A DNA stretch of 64,000 nucleotides, taken from contig NZ_CP062182.1 in the NCBI RefSeq assembly GCF_022700675.1, positions 620,001 through 684,000 on the forward strand, written 5' to 3'. The position numbers and the translations under genes are program-made. Below are positions 26,272 to 36,900 of the stretch, one piece after another. The DNA is from Acinetobacter sp. ASP199. Lineage in GTDB: Bacteria; Pseudomonadota; Gammaproteobacteria; Pseudomonadales; Moraxellaceae. A model generated the notes under the pieces. That model made no database searches and was not told the origin of the DNA. It saw only the letters and a program-made list of their open reading frames with translations. Every line of letters begins with the position of its first letter. Position 1 is the stretch's first letter.

Positions 26272-26842
26272 CCCCGACCTCCAAGAAATGCAATCTAGCA
26301 CTTTCGTTTGTATATTTAAGATTAAAATGTTTACTCAAGTACAACAACTTGAACATGATAAAGTGTCATTATTCTACGACAAAGTGCAAAACCAAACACA
26401 TGTTCAAATTTAAATATTTTTTGAATTTCCATAGTTTAATTATAAGTCAGTGAATATTTTGTTAACTGGTTAAACGTTATTAATCAATTTTATTTAAGTT
26501 TTTTTAATTAATTTATCTTTACACAACTCATAAAATTTGACCAAGAAATAGACTTGTTTTTAGAATACTCTGCTAAGAATTACACATATTAAAGCGTGAA
26601 AGGTGTTATTTTTTCTCATTAATTTTGTGATTGATCTTGATATTTTTTGATGGTTTTTTAGCTTTTGAAGATATGATAGTGCTTAACCATAAATTATATT
26701 TATAGTGAATTGTCTATTAAATATTGTGTTTTTTAGCTGATTTTTATGACGTTTGATTTCGTTTTTTAAGCGAATTTTAGTAATTAAAATTTATCAATAG
26801 AGATGCCTTAAGGAGATACGATAGAGCAGTATTTCAAAATAA
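26272..26842. other. Very AT-rich region upstream of the pilin operon
   Basis: No gene seen. It contains a perfect 9-bp inverted repeat TTGAACATG (26349-26357) and CATGTTCAA (26399-26407), with two AAAGTG motifs between the arms. The minus strand here must hold the pilin operon promoter; I could not pick a clear -35/-10 pair or a sigma-54 site with confidence. Confidence 0.4.
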
Positions 26843-27649
26843 TTAAACGGTTAACAGCATTTCCAGCACAAACTTGGATCCAATAAATCCAACTGCGAGT
26901 AAGCCAAAACCGATGAGAGTAAAACGTACCGCTTTTTGTCCACGCCAGCCAAATTTCCAGTGACCAATTAGCAAAGTTCCATAGACCAGCCAGGAAATAA
27001 TACTGAATGCGGTTTTATGTGACAGATGTTGGGCGAAGAAATCATCAATGGTAAAGAAGCCGAAACCTAAGGCAATAGTCAGCAAGACAAAGCCGGTCAT
27101 CAGCATATCAAACAGCAGTGATTCCATATCCTGATAGGAAGGTAGCAAATTAACCCACAGACGCTTCTGCTTCTTTTTCAATTCACGATCCTGAAAACGC
27201 AGAATAACGGCCTGAATGGTAGCCATCAGCAGCACTGCATAGGCGGATAGTGACAGGATGATATGAATATCGAGACCAAGTGAGTTCTGCACAATGATTT
27301 TAGCTTGCGGAGTAAAAGTAAAGCCTAAAATCAGGCCAGTCGCTGCAACAGGAATACCAATCAGATTTAGCGGCAGAATTGGACGATAGGTGCTATAAGC
27401 CAGACTCAGTAAAAGCATCAGTCCGGAAGTAAACGACACTAGAACAAAGACATCGTAATTTATCCCCATCGGGGTGTGCATGTCACCGTAAAGAACCATG
27501 CCATGTAATACCAGGCCCAGTGCAGCCGTGATACCGACAAACCACTGATTTGGAATACGTTTCGACATTAAATGAACAAACAAATACCAGAAAGATGCGG
27601 TATAGGCGACTAATGCCAGAATTGTATAAACCAGTGGGAGGCTAACCAT
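26843..27649 (-). CDS. ypjD: YpjD/CcsA-like cytochrome c assembly family membrane protein
   Basis: A 268-residue protein with about eight membrane helices, matching the CcsA/CcmF/YpjD family. In this family His and Trp residues in the membrane bind or pass haem; here HIILSLSAYAVLL, a central FDMLMTGFVLLTIALGFGFF and HKTAFSIISWLVYG...HWKFGWRGQKAV fit. In proteobacteria the gene is typically divergent from ffh, as here. The precise function of YpjD is unknown. Confidence 0.88.
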   Translation of the reverse strand: MVSLPLVYTILALVAYTASFWYLFVHLMSKRIPNQWFVGITAALGLVLHGMVLYGDMHTPMGINYDVFVLVSFTSGLMLLLSLAYSTYRPILPLNLIGIPVAATGLILGFTFTPQAKIIVQNSLGLDIHIILSLSAYAVLLMATIQAVILRFQDRELKKKQKRLWVNLLPSYQDMESLLFDMLMTGFVLLTIALGFGFFTIDDFFAQHLSHKTAFSIISWLVYGTLLIGHWKFGWRGQKAVRFTLIGFGLLAVGFIGSKFVLEMLLTV

Positions 27650-27787
27650 GTCTAACCTTTTTAAGGGTGATGAATATTCATTTATATAAATTCGATGCGA
27701 ACTACAGTATCCTATAGCATTCTATGCATAAATTTTCTATTTTAAGAAACAATTTTTTGCTCACGGCTATTTTAAGCGGATTTTGCA

Positions 27788-29191
27788 ATGTTTGATACCT
27801 TAACAGAACGACTCACGCAGAGTTTAAGAAATGTTACTGGCTCAGGGCAGCTAACCGAAGACAATATTAAAGATACGTTACGTGAAGTACGTATGGCACT
27901 TCTTGAAGCCGACGTTGCGTTACCTGTAACTCGTGAATTTATCGCGAAAGTTAAGGAAGAAGCATTGGGCCAGGAAGTGATGACTCAGTTATCTCCAGGC
28001 CAGGCCTTCGTCAAGATTGTTTATGACGAATTAACCAAGATGATGGGCGCGGCGAACGAGAGCCTCGACCTGGCAGCAAAACCACCTGTGGTTGTGCTAC
28101 TTGCTGGTTTGCAGGGTGCGGGTAAAACCACCACTGCTGCGAAGCTTGCGCGCTTCTTGCAAGAACGTCAAAAGAAAAAAGTAGCGATGGTGTCTGCCGA
28201 CGTGTACCGTCCAGCGGCGATCAAGCAGCTACAAACGGTTGCGGGTGAAGTCGGTGCGATTTTCTTTGAATCGAATGCCAATGAACGTCCAATTGATATT
28301 GCCAACCGTGCGATTGAACAGGCAAAAATTCAGTTTGCTGATGTTCTGATTGTCGATACCGCAGGCCGTCTGCATGTCGACGATGACATGATGGATGAGA
28401 TCAAAGAGTTACACGCTGCGATTAGCCCAACTGAAACCCTGTTTGTGGTTGATGCCATGACCGGTCAGGATGCGGCGAATACAGCAAAAGCCTTTAACGA
28501 TGCTTTACCTTTGACTGGTGTGATCCTGACCAAAACTGATGGTGATGCACGTGGTGGTGCGGCACTTTCTGTACGTGCGATTACCGGCAAGCCAATCAAG
28601 TTCCTGGGGATGGGTGAAAAGCTGGATGCGCTTGAACCATTCCATCCGGAACGTGTGGCACAGCGTATTCTTGGTATGGGTGACGTGCTTTCTCTAGTCG
28701 AAGAAGTTGAACGCAAAATCGACAAAGAAAAAGCCGAGAAAATGGCGAAAAAACTGCAGAAAGGCGGCAGCTTCAACTTTGAAGATATGCTGATGCAGTT
28801 TGAGCAAATGAACAAGATGGGCGGCATGATGGGCTTCCTGGATAAACTTCCAGGGATGAACAGTGCTGGCCTTCAGGATGCAATTGCACAAGCCAACCCT
28901 GAAAAGCAGGTCAAGAAAATGGAAGCGATCATCCAGTCCATGACTGTGAAAGAGCGTCGTAACCCTGACTTGATGAACCCAAGCCGTAAGAAGCGTATTG
29001 CAGCAGGCTGTGGTATGGATGTTGCTGAAGTGAATAAACTGATCAAGCAGCATGCCCAGATGGCGAAAATGATGAAGAAATTTGCCAATCCATCAGGTAT
29101 GGCAAAAATGATGAAATCACTCGGTGGTCTGCAGAAACAATTTGGCGGTGGTGGTATGGGCCCATTGTTCGGCGGCAACGACAAGAAATAA
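27788..29191 (+). CDS. ffh: Signal recognition particle protein Ffh
   Basis: GTPase subunit of the SRP; binds 4.5S RNA and signal sequences of nascent membrane proteins and delivers them to FtsY. In 467 residues: N-terminal helical domain, G domain with GLQGAGKTTTAAKLA (about 107-121), DTAGRL and TKTDGDARGG, and a methionine-rich M domain (for example MLMQFEQMNKMGGMMG) with the GCGMDVAEVN RNA-binding stretch. C-terminal Met/Gly-rich tail. Terminated by the hairpin at 29203. Confidence 0.97.
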   Translation: MFDTLTERLTQSLRNVTGSGQLTEDNIKDTLREVRMALLEADVALPVTREFIAKVKEEALGQEVMTQLSPGQAFVKIVYDELTKMMGAANESLDLAAKPPVVVLLAGLQGAGKTTTAAKLARFLQERQKKKVAMVSADVYRPAAIKQLQTVAGEVGAIFFESNANERPIDIANRAIEQAKIQFADVLIVDTAGRLHVDDDMMDEIKELHAAISPTETLFVVDAMTGQDAANTAKAFNDALPLTGVILTKTDGDARGGAALSVRAITGKPIKFLGMGEKLDALEPFHPERVAQRILGMGDVLSLVEEVERKIDKEKAEKMAKKLQKGGSFNFEDMLMQFEQMNKMGGMMGFLDKLPGMNSAGLQDAIAQANPEKQVKKMEAIIQSMTVKERRNPDLMNPSRKKRIAAGCGMDVAEVNKLIKQHAQMAKMMKKFANPSGMAKMMKSLGGLQKQFGGGGMGPLFGGNDKK

Positions 29192-29202
29192 GTTCTGTGT
29201 TT

Positions 29203-29228
29203 AAAAAAGGCGCTTCATGCGCCTTTTT
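29203..29228 (+). terminator. Terminator after ffh
   Basis: AAAAAGGCGC/GCGCCTTTTT stem with a short TTCAT loop. Confidence 0.93.
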
Positions 29229-29331
29229 GATTTTTAAGATAGACAGTTTAATCAAAGCATACATTTACTTACCCAATCCTGCAGCCAGCTCAGGCAGACT
29301 CTTTAAAAAATTCCAAGACAGGAGTAATGAA

Positions 29332-29904
29332 ATGACGCAAGTGATTGTGGTACATGGATATACGGCAAGTCCAGATGAAAACTGGTATCCCTGGATTCAG
29401 CAAAAAGCCAGGCAAGAACATGTGAGCCTAAAAGTTTTACGACTTGATCCTTCTACTACACCTCGTCTGGAAACCTGGCAAAAGCAGATGCAGGAGCAAA
29501 TTGATGGCCTTGATGAGAACAGTATTTTTATTGCCCACAGCCTAGGCACAATTGCGGCTTTGCATTATTTATCCCATGCATTGAAACAGCAGAAGATCAA
29601 GCAACTTATGCTAATCGCTGGTTTTAATGGGCGACTTGGACGCCTGGAAGAAGTTAATCCATTTATTGATGCTGCCCAAATTGACTTTGAGTTATTGAAG
29701 CAGCAGATTCAGGAGCGAGTGATGATTTACTCTGAAGGCGATGATCGGGTAGCGCCAAAATTCAGTCTGCAGCAGGCAGAGAGTCTGGATGCAAAAGTGA
29801 TTAAGGCGCAGCATTTTGGTCATTTTATTGATTCGCAAGGCTGTACTGAACTGCCCGAAGTCTGGCAAAGTATTGAGCCAAATCTGATACGTCAACAACC
29901 GTGA
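29332..29904 (+). CDS. RBBP9/YdeN-type serine hydrolase
   Basis: A 190-residue alpha/beta hydrolase of the RBBP9/YdeN family. VIVVHGYTASPDENWYPW is the family N-terminus, the nucleophile lies in IAHSLGTIAAL, the Asp in EGDDRVAP, and the His in QHFGHF. The catalytic triad is therefore complete. Physiological substrates of bacterial members are unknown. The frame is open 45 codons further back through the ffh terminator; AGGAG 8 bases before the ATG at 29332 and the conserved start support the shorter form. A paralogue follows at 30026. Confidence 0.88.
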   Translation: MTQVIVVHGYTASPDENWYPWIQQKARQEHVSLKVLRLDPSTTPRLETWQKQMQEQIDGLDENSIFIAHSLGTIAALHYLSHALKQQKIKQLMLIAGFNGRLGRLEEVNPFIDAAQIDFELLKQQIQERVMIYSEGDDRVAPKFSLQQAESLDAKVIKAQHFGHFIDSQGCTELPEVWQSIEPNLIRQQP

Positions 29905-30025
29905 TTGACGCTGAAAGATAAAGTTTACAAAATGGATAGCAGTGGGCTGGAAATTTGCTTGAAAGCTTTGTAAAACAATGAGTCAGGGGCATTATTATTT
30001 TAACAATTAGTATAAGTATACAGCG

Positions 30026-30637
30026 ATGACAAATAAATCAGGGAACGTTTATATTATTCATGACTATCAGTCGACCTCTAATGACCATTGGTATCCTTGG
30101 TTGAGTCGACAAGTCAAAAAAATCGGTATTGATGCCAAGCGCATCATGTTAGCCAATCCATTAGAACCGAAAATGCAAGACTGGCAACAAAGCCTGGCAG
30201 TGCAGATTGCGAAAATGGATTCAGACACCATTCTGGTGGCACATGGGTTGAGCTGTCTAAGTGTGCTGAAATTTGTAGAACAGCACTATCTGACTCACCG
30301 TAAAGCTATTCGTGGGGTGGTGCTGGTGGCAGGTTTTGATCAGCCACTGGTCATGTGGTCAGAACTGAATGATCTGGTGCACAGTGTAAAACTGGACTTC
30401 AAAACACTTGCCAAAAGCTATAAGCATGGCGTCATGTATATTTCTAATAATGATCCACATGTACCCACTGCCATGTCCTTAAGTCTTGCCCATCGACTTC
30501 TCAATACCCAGATTTTTGAAGTCTTGCAGGCAGGACATTTTGAAAAAACTGATGGCTATGCAGATTTCCCACAGCTACTGGACGTCATCCAGCGGCTGTG
30601 TGGTCTAAATGAGCTGCAAAATGCTGCAGGCCTTTAA
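30026..30637 (+). CDS. RBBP9/YdeN-type protein lacking the catalytic serine
   Basis: A 203-residue paralogue of the preceding hydrolase: [17 protein letters not shown] aligns with its N-terminus, [10 protein letters not shown] with its LIAGFNGRL, and QAGHFEK with its QHFGHF. The nucleophile elbow, AHSLG in the neighbour, reads AHGLS here (codons GCA CAT GGG TTG AGC), so the serine is replaced by glycine. The Asp and His positions remain (NNDPHVP and GHF). It may be a pseudo-enzyme, or the Ser two residues later may have taken over. The last 53 bases overlap coaX in antisense. Confidence 0.8.
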   Translation: MTNKSGNVYIIHDYQSTSNDHWYPWLSRQVKKIGIDAKRIMLANPLEPKMQDWQQSLAVQIAKMDSDTILVAHGLSCLSVLKFVEQHYLTHRKAIRGVVLVAGFDQPLVMWSELNDLVHSVKLDFKTLAKSYKHGVMYISNNDPHVPTAMSLSLAHRLLNTQIFEVLQAGHFEKTDGYADFPQLLDVIQRLCGLNELQNAAGL

Positions 30638-31331
30638 GTAACAGGTCAGGTTCAATCACGGGTTGGAAGGATTGCAAATGCTGTGCAAACAGTGGTGCAT
30701 CTCCACCCGTGAGAATCAGCTGGGCAGGAAAGTCACTCAATACCTTTTCAATGGTACTGAGTAGCCCAAGCAGAATGCCGTGATGTACAGCATCAATGGT
30801 ATTGCGGCCCGGGCTCAGCTCCTCAAAAGCAGCATCGGGAATCTTAATGCCTTTGGTATTCTGAATCAGAGCATCCCGCTGTAGGTGTAAGTTTGGCAGG
30901 ATAAAACCACCCAGATGCTTTTGCCCTTGAGCCAGGTCAATGGTAAGAGCGGTACCACAGCTAATGACGCAATAGTTTTGTGTCTTCGATGTCGCAACTG
31001 CCAATACCTGTAGCCAACGGTCAATCCCGAGCTGAGCCGGATCATCATAACCACAGATCAGGCCTGCATATTCGGCATGAACTTTGGCAAAAATCACTGG
31101 AACATTCAGGCGTTTTAGAATTTTCAGGATACGATCATTATTTTGCTTGTCTAGTACAGAAGAGATTCCCACCTGATGCAGACCTGATCCTATAAAGTGT
31201 TGAATCAGACCCAGCAGTAAATCCGCCGGAGACTGTAGATGCATTTCAGCCGCATGTTCAATGATACGGTCTTGTTCCGTGATCCAGTATTTAAGACGTG
31301 TATTGCCAATATCCAGCCATAATTTTTTCAT
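30585..31331 (-). CDS. coaX: Type III pantothenate kinase CoaX
   Basis: Phosphorylates pantothenate in the first step of CoA synthesis. The 248-residue ASKHA-fold protein begins with the phosphate loop [10 protein letters not shown], and shows [15 protein letters not shown] (family motif PxxLGxDR), [10 protein letters not shown] and ILTGGDAP. This type is feedback-insensitive and needs a monovalent cation. It follows birA by 10 bases, the usual birA-coaX pair. Its 3' end overlaps the convergent hydrolase paralogue by 53 bases. Confidence 0.94.
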   Translation of the reverse strand: MKKLWLDIGNTRLKYWITEQDRIIEHAAEMHLQSPADLLLGLIQHFIGSGLHQVGISSVLDKQNNDRILKILKRLNVPVIFAKVHAEYAGLICGYDDPAQLGIDRWLQVLAVATSKTQNYCVISCGTALTIDLAQGQKHLGGFILPNLHLQRDALIQNTKGIKIPDAAFEELSPGRNTIDAVHHGILLGLLSTIEKVLSDFPAQLILTGGDAPLFAQHLQSFQPVIEPDLLLKGLQHFAAHLDHTAAG

Positions 31332-31341
31332 TAATCTTGCC

Positions 31342-32097
31342 TTAGCTGCCAGTCTTTAAACGTAATTGCCCTTGATAAAAAACCTGAATGCCAGATTCAG
31401 TCGCAATTTGCACCGCACCATCTTTATGAATACCGGCAAAGGTACCCCCATATTGTCCCTGCGGATTGGTCAATTCAACCTGTTGTTGAATGAACGCTGC
31501 ATGATGATTAAAGCGTGCTGCCAGATTATGGCTACCATGATTAAACCATTGCCCCGCCTGTTGAATAGCCAGATAGAGTTCAGCAATGAGCTGGTTGCGT
31601 GTCACTGCAGCCAGGCCAAGTTCAGATAGTGAGGTGATCGGCTGATCGAGTTGTTCCACTTCAATCGGCGTCAGGTTAATTCCCACACCCACCACCGCCT
31701 GATAGGCAGAGATTGGCTCCACCAGAATGCCGCCCCATTTGGCATTCTGGCTATATAAATCATTTGGCCATTTCACTTGCAGATCAAGCCCTTGCAAGCT
31801 AGGCATTTGCAGAATGTTAAGCGCAACCTCAAGCGCGAGACGGCCATCTATCGGTATCTCTGTATTCAGCAATGTGCTTAAATAGATGTTACCTTCTGGA
31901 GAAATCCATTGGCGCTGACGCTGGCCTCGGCCCTGAGTTTGAGTACGACTGCTGACCAATACCTGTCGAATACCTTTTTGAGCTAGGTCCCGGACATCAT
32001 CATTGGTTGAAGTGGTGACTGGTTTCAGTAACAGGACTTCGGGAAGTTGTCCTGCATCTTTAAGTAGTTGCTGCAGTTCGCGAGTTTCTACATCCAT
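31342..32097 (-). CDS. birA: Biotin--[acetyl-CoA-carboxylase] ligase BirA
   Basis: Activates biotin with ATP and attaches it to the biotin carboxyl carrier protein. The 251-residue protein shows [20 protein letters not shown] with the GRGRxGR-like biotinyl-AMP loop, KWPNDLY, and WGGILVE. It lacks the N-terminal winged helix, so it is a monofunctional ligase and not a biotin repressor. First gene of birA-coaX. Divergent from the TauE/SafE gene, with starts only 28 bases apart. Confidence 0.93.
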   Translation of the reverse strand: MDVETRELQQLLKDAGQLPEVLLLKPVTTSTNDDVRDLAQKGIRQVLVSSRTQTQGRGQRQRQWISPEGNIYLSTLLNTEIPIDGRLALEVALNILQMPSLQGLDLQVKWPNDLYSQNAKWGGILVEPISAYQAVVGVGINLTPIEVEQLDQPITSLSELGLAAVTRNQLIAELYLAIQQAGQWFNHGSHNLAARFNHHAAFIQQQVELTNPQGQYGGTFAGIHKDGAVQIATESGIQVFYQGQLRLKTGS

Positions 32098-32124
32098 CTG
32101 AATTTAAACGTGGTAAATGTCGTT

Positions 32125-32934
32125 ATGGAGTTAATCATATATTTGTTGATTGGTGCAATTGCTGGTTTCACCGCAGGCCTGTTTGGAGTCGGTGGTGGCC
32201 TGATTATTGTGCCAATTCTGTACATTGTATTTACCCAGCTCCAGTACGATCCAAGTGTCATCATGCATATGGCAGTGGGAACCTCTTTGGCGACGATTAT
32301 TGTGACCTCAATCAGTTCGGTCATGGCACATCATCTCAAAGGTGCAGTACTTTGGTCTGTTTTCCGTAATCTGGCACCTGGTTTGGTCATTGGATCGTTT
32401 CTCGGTGCAGGCATTGCCGACTATTTACCGGGTCAGGGCTTGCAGCTTCTGATCGGTTTCTTTGCGGTATGGGTGGCTTTGCGAATGTTTAGCCGTGCCC
32501 ATGTCAAGATGGATCCAGCCAGTACTTTGCCTTCCACGCCAAAGCAAATGGCGACTGGAGCAGGAATTGGGGTTGCTTCTGCGATTTTTGGTATCGGTGG
32601 CGGTAGTCTGACGGTGCCATTTTTAAACCGCTGTGGTGTGGTGATGCAAAAAGCAGTGGCGACTTCAGCTGCATGTGGACTACCAATCGCGATTGCCGGA
32701 GCGCTCGGATTTATATGGTTTGGTGAGCAATCCGATGTTCCGGTACCGAATACCATTGGTTATATTCATGTATATGCCTTTATTGGTATTAGTATTATGA
32801 GTTTTTTTACTGCCAAAGTGGGAGCAAAGGTAGCGCATTTATTGTCACCAGTCATGCTAAAGAAATGTTTTGCGGCCTTATTAAGCGTTGTCGGTAGCTA
32901 TTTTATTTATCAGGGTGTCAGTGCCTTTCTGTAA
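32125..32934 (+). CDS. TauE/SafE family sulfite or sulfonate exporter-like permease
   Basis: A 269-residue membrane protein with about eight helices in two similar halves; each half carries the family motif, FTAGLFGVGGGLIIVP (about 12-27) and IGVASAIFGIGGGSLTVPFL (about 148-167). Transported anion unknown. The open frame begins within birA at 32068; the ATG at 32125 fits the family N-terminus and the divergent layout, though its ribosome binding site is weak. A terminator follows at 32962. Confidence 0.88.
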   Translation: MELIIYLLIGAIAGFTAGLFGVGGGLIIVPILYIVFTQLQYDPSVIMHMAVGTSLATIIVTSISSVMAHHLKGAVLWSVFRNLAPGLVIGSFLGAGIADYLPGQGLQLLIGFFAVWVALRMFSRAHVKMDPASTLPSTPKQMATGAGIGVASAIFGIGGGSLTVPFLNRCGVVMQKAVATSAACGLPIAIAGALGFIWFGEQSDVPVPNTIGYIHVYAFIGISIMSFFTAKVGAKVAHLLSPVMLKKCFAALLSVVGSYFIYQGVSAFL

Positions 32935-32961
32935 GGTAATTTATTTAATGCAGATTTCAGA

Positions 32962-32989
32962 AAAGAGAGTTTAAGTACTCTCTTTTTTT
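32962..32989 (+). terminator. Terminator after the TauE/SafE gene
   Basis: AAAGAGAGT/ACTCTCTTT stem, loop TTAAGT, then a T run. Confidence 0.88.
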
Positions 32990-33088
32990 ATTTGATCAAT
33001 ATATTTATGCTGATAAGAGAATAAAAAAACAGAATAAATAACCGCTAAGCTGGTTTATATAGAGGCTGGTTGGCTGCATAGACAGAAT

Positions 33089-33101
33089 ATTGTCTGACAA
33101 T
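33089..33101. promoter_or_regulatory. Palindromic operator candidate upstream of the GntR gene
   Basis: ATTGTCTGACAAT is a perfect 13-base palindrome around a central T, 88 bases before the regulator ATG. TTGT-N-ACAA-type palindromes are common operators for FCD-domain GntR regulators, so autoregulation is plausible. Confidence 0.45.
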
Positions 33102-33188
33102 GTCAAAGCATTCCTTTAATAAAATAAGTTAAATAAATGAAAAGTCATTCAGCATGACAAGAACTGCATCAATAAAAATAAAGACAGG

Positions 33189-33890
33189 ATGGCCATGCAC
33201 GAGGAAAAAGCAAACAGCTTGTCTGAGCAGATCGCCAGGCATATCAGTGAACAGATTATTCGTGGTGAGCTCGTCGAAGGTGAGCGGATCCAGGAACTGA
33301 GAATTGCATCAGAACTTGATGTCAGTCGTGGTTCTGTACGCGAAGCATTATTGTTGCTGGAACGTACCCAGCTCATCGAAATCTATCCACGCCGCGGTGC
33401 CATTGTCTCGGAAATGTCTGCACTGCAAGTTCGTGCCCTGTTTGAAATGTGCTGTCTTCTGCTCGGTCAGATCGTACAGCGTATGGCTGAAACCTGGCGC
33501 CCGCATGAGGCAGAGCGTGTTCAGCTATTATTAGAACAACTAGAAGCGGAAACCCGCCAAGGTCACACCGAAAAGTTTTATGATTTGATCTTTCAGGGGC
33601 TGGCGCAGCAGCAGGACATGGTTGGCAATCCCTATCTGATGCGTTACTACCATGAGCTACTGCCTTCACTGCGACGCAGTTACTTTTTAACCCTGAATAT
33701 TTCCAAGCGTGAGTTACAGGAATCTTTTGATCTGTTTAAGCTGGTCACTGATGCAATTCTGAGCCGAAAATCACATCAGGCCACTTTATTTATGGAAGAT
33801 TTTTGTCGACACTTGCGCAACCTTGTGTTGGAATCACTAACACGGATGAAACAAATTGAACTTGCGTGGGCGAGACGCTCGCGCCGTTAA
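33189..33890 (+). CDS. GntR family transcriptional regulator (FadR/FCD subfamily)
   Basis: A 233-residue DNA-binding regulator. The N-terminal winged helix is clear: SLSEQIARHISEQIIRGELVEGERI, then ELDVSRGSVREALLLLERTQLIEIYPRRGA. The helical C-terminal effector domain has the FCD layout (ALFEMCCLLLGQIV, an LMRYYHELLP region, and HLRNLVLE at the end). The effector is unknown. The ATG at 33189 has AGGA close to it. smc follows after 11 bases and may be read from the same promoter, although a functional link is not obvious. Confidence 0.88.
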   Translation: MAMHEEKANSLSEQIARHISEQIIRGELVEGERIQELRIASELDVSRGSVREALLLLERTQLIEIYPRRGAIVSEMSALQVRALFEMCCLLLGQIVQRMAETWRPHEAERVQLLLEQLEAETRQGHTEKFYDLIFQGLAQQQDMVGNPYLMRYYHELLPSLRRSYFLTLNISKRELQESFDLFKLVTDAILSRKSHQATLFMEDFCRHLRNLVLESLTRMKQIELAWARRSRR

Positions 33891-33901
33891 ATCAGGACAT
33901 T

Positions 33902-36900
33902 ATGCGTTTAAGCAGTTTAAAACTTTCCGGCTTCAAATCTTTTGCCGATAGTACAACTTTACACTTTAAAGATAACCGGACTGCCGTTGTGGGGCCCAAT
34001 GGTTGTGGCAAGTCCAATGTCATAGATGCAATTCGCTGGGTGATGGGGGAGTCGAGTGCGCGCCAGTTACGTGGCGGCAGCATGCAAGACGTCATTTTTA
34101 CCGGAACTGCGAAGCGTAAGCCAGTGGGTGTGGCGAGTGTAGAGCTACGCTTTGAAAATACCTACGGCAAACTTGGCGGTGCTTATAATGCCTATAATGA
34201 ATTGGCAGTACGTCGTCAGGTCAACCGGGATGGCAAGTCTGAATACTTCCTGAATGGTACCAAATGCCGCCGTCGTGACATCACTGATATTTTCCTGGGT
34301 ACCGGTCTGGGACCGCGTTCCTACGCCATTATCGAACAGGGCATGATTAACCGACTGGTCGATGCCAAGCCAGAGGAAATGCGGGTTTATATCGAAGAAG
34401 CCGCAGGCGTATCGCGCTATCAGGCCCGTCGTCGCGAAACCATGCAGCATCTGGAACATACCACCCAGAACCTGTCTCGTTTAGAAGATATTGCTTCCGA
34501 ACTCAAGTCCCAGCTAAAAACCTTAAAACGCCAGTCCGAAACCGCGATTCAATATAAAGAACTCGAAGGGCAGATCCGTACCCTGAAAATTGAAATCCTG
34601 TCATTCCAGTGCGAGCAAAGCCAACGCTTGCAGGAAGAATATACCGTTGAGATGAACACGCTAGGCGACAGCTTCAAGTTAGTACGTTCTGAACTGACCA
34701 CGGTTGAGCACGATCTGGGAGCAACCAGTGAGCTGTTTCAGCGTCTGATCCAGCAGTCCACCCCCTTACAAAATGAATGGCAACAGGCCGAGAAAAAGCT
34801 GGCTGAACTGGAAATAAACCTGAAGCAGAAACAGTCTCTGCTGGAGCAAAACTCAACCAGTCTGGTGCAACTTGAACAACAAAAAGCACAAACCAAAGAA
34901 CGTCTGCAGCTGATTGAGCTGCAATTAGATACTTTACAGGAACAGCTAGAAGATCAAACCACACAGTTGCAGCAACAAGAAGGCTTAAATCAGAATCAGC
35001 AACAAGGTTTGCAGGAACTAAAATCTCAACAGGCTTCAGTCGCGACCCAATTTGCCCAGATTAAAACTCAAGTCGAACAGCAACAGCAGCGCAAGATGCA
35101 GATGCTGGCACAAAGCGAGCAACTAGCTAAAAATATCGTTCGTATCGAGCAGCAAAAAGAAACCTTGCAGCAACAGTCCGCCCAGATTCAGAATCAAGCA
35201 CAGCAAGATGAGCTGGAACAGTATCAGCAGGAGAAAGCTGATACTGAACAACAGCTGGTTCGCCTAGAAAGCCATCATGCTGAACTGAGCCAACAGCTGG
35301 AACAGGTCAAACAGGCACATAGCGAACAGCAACAACAACAGATGCAGCTGAAATCTGAGTTGCAAGTATTGAATGCAGAAAAGAAAAACCTTTCCCAACT
35401 TATGGCGAAAGCTAATCCGGCAGCTAAAGCGGATACTGTGCAACTGATGCATGTGCTAAAACTGAATAAGCAGGGCAAAGCCCATGCCAGCCTGATTGAG
35501 AAATTTCTTGCGAAATGGCTATCTGCTCAGGTGCTCTCAGATTCAGAGAATTTCCTTGAAAATACTGCACGTCAGCTGAAAGCACAGCAATCTTCTGCCA
35601 AAATCCAGCTGGAAAATACACAATGTCTGGCAGACTGGATTGAAGAACCTCAGTATTCCCTATGGCAGCAGGTCGCCGTGGTTGAAACTTTACAGCAGGC
35701 GCTACAGCTACAAAGCCAATTACAGCCGGGACAATCAATTTTAACTCTGGATGCTTACCATGTCGGTTCAGACTGGGTCATCGGACTGGAATTTGATGAA
35801 GCCAGTCAGGCAGGTCAAGGCGCATTGAGTCACCGGATACGACTGGACGAAATTGAAACTCAGCTGGCTGAATTAGAAGCGACATTATTACAAACTGAAC
35901 AACAGCTTGCTCAACTGAAAGAACAGCTGACAGCGCTGCAAACTCAGCTACAGCAAACCACCAGTCAGCAGCAACAGGTACAGAAGCAGCTACAACAGCT
36001 AGATCTGAACATTGCCAAAGTACAAAGTACAGCGCAAGCTTTTGAAGTGCAGAAGCAACAGCTGCAAAACCAGCTTCAGCAGCTGGATGAACAGCTGGAA
36101 GAAGACGCAATGCAGAAAGATGATCTGGAGATCGACCTGCATGCTTTGAGCCTGAAACTGGAACAGGCATTACCAAATTATAAAACCATGCAATTTCAGC
36201 TGGATGAACTGACTGCGCAACTGGAAGATCACCAGCAGCAAACCCAGCACGCCCAGCAGGAACTGGAAATTACCCGTCGTCAATCCGTTCAGTCCAAACA
36301 GCAAGTCGAGTTGCTAGAAAAAGACCGGGTATTCCTGAAAGAGCAGTATCAACAAATCATTCAGCAGATTGAACAAGCCACGAAATTTATCGATCCGGTG
36401 CAATTAGAGCTGCCGCATCTGGAAAGCCAGTTTAATCAGCAGGCGGAATTGACGGCGAAGCTGCAAAAAACCTGGTCGGAATGGCAAGTCGAGCTGAATC
36501 AGATACAAAGCAAACAGCAGCAGCTCACTGAACAGCGCCATCAGTTCCAGCATCAGGATGAAAAGCTGCGGACTGAACTGGAACAGAAACGCTTAGCCTG
36601 GCAGGCAGCTAAATCAGATTTGCAGCACTATTCTGAACAGCTAAAAGAGTTGAATAGTGAACTGATTACTGGTCTGAATATTGAGGTCAAAGCGCATCAG
36701 GCCAAGCTGGAAAAAGCCCAATCGCAGTTCGATAAGCTCGGAGCGGTGAATCTTGCAGCATCTGACGAATATGAAGAGGTTTCAGCACGCTATAATGAGC
36801 TGAGCCATCAGATTCAGGATCTGGAAAATACAGTCGAGCAGCTGCAGGCAGCCATGAAGAGTATCGATCAGGAAACGCGCAAGCTGTTTATGCATACTTT

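Noticed and set aside
28465..28827. 120-codon minus-strand frame inside ffh
   Set aside because: Antisense shadow of a well-conserved gene, with Ser/Ile/Arg-rich nonsense sequence.
35778..36176. Long minus-strand frame (about 130 codons) inside smc
   Set aside because: It is antisense to the Gln-rich SMC coiled coil; CAG/CTG-rich codons keep the opposite frame open. No binding site and no recognisable protein.
34145..36176. Repetitive CAG/CAA-rich DNA in smc that looks repeat-like
   Set aside because: It comes from glutamine-rich coiled-coil codons, without a fixed period or spacers, so it is not a CRISPR or microsatellite array.
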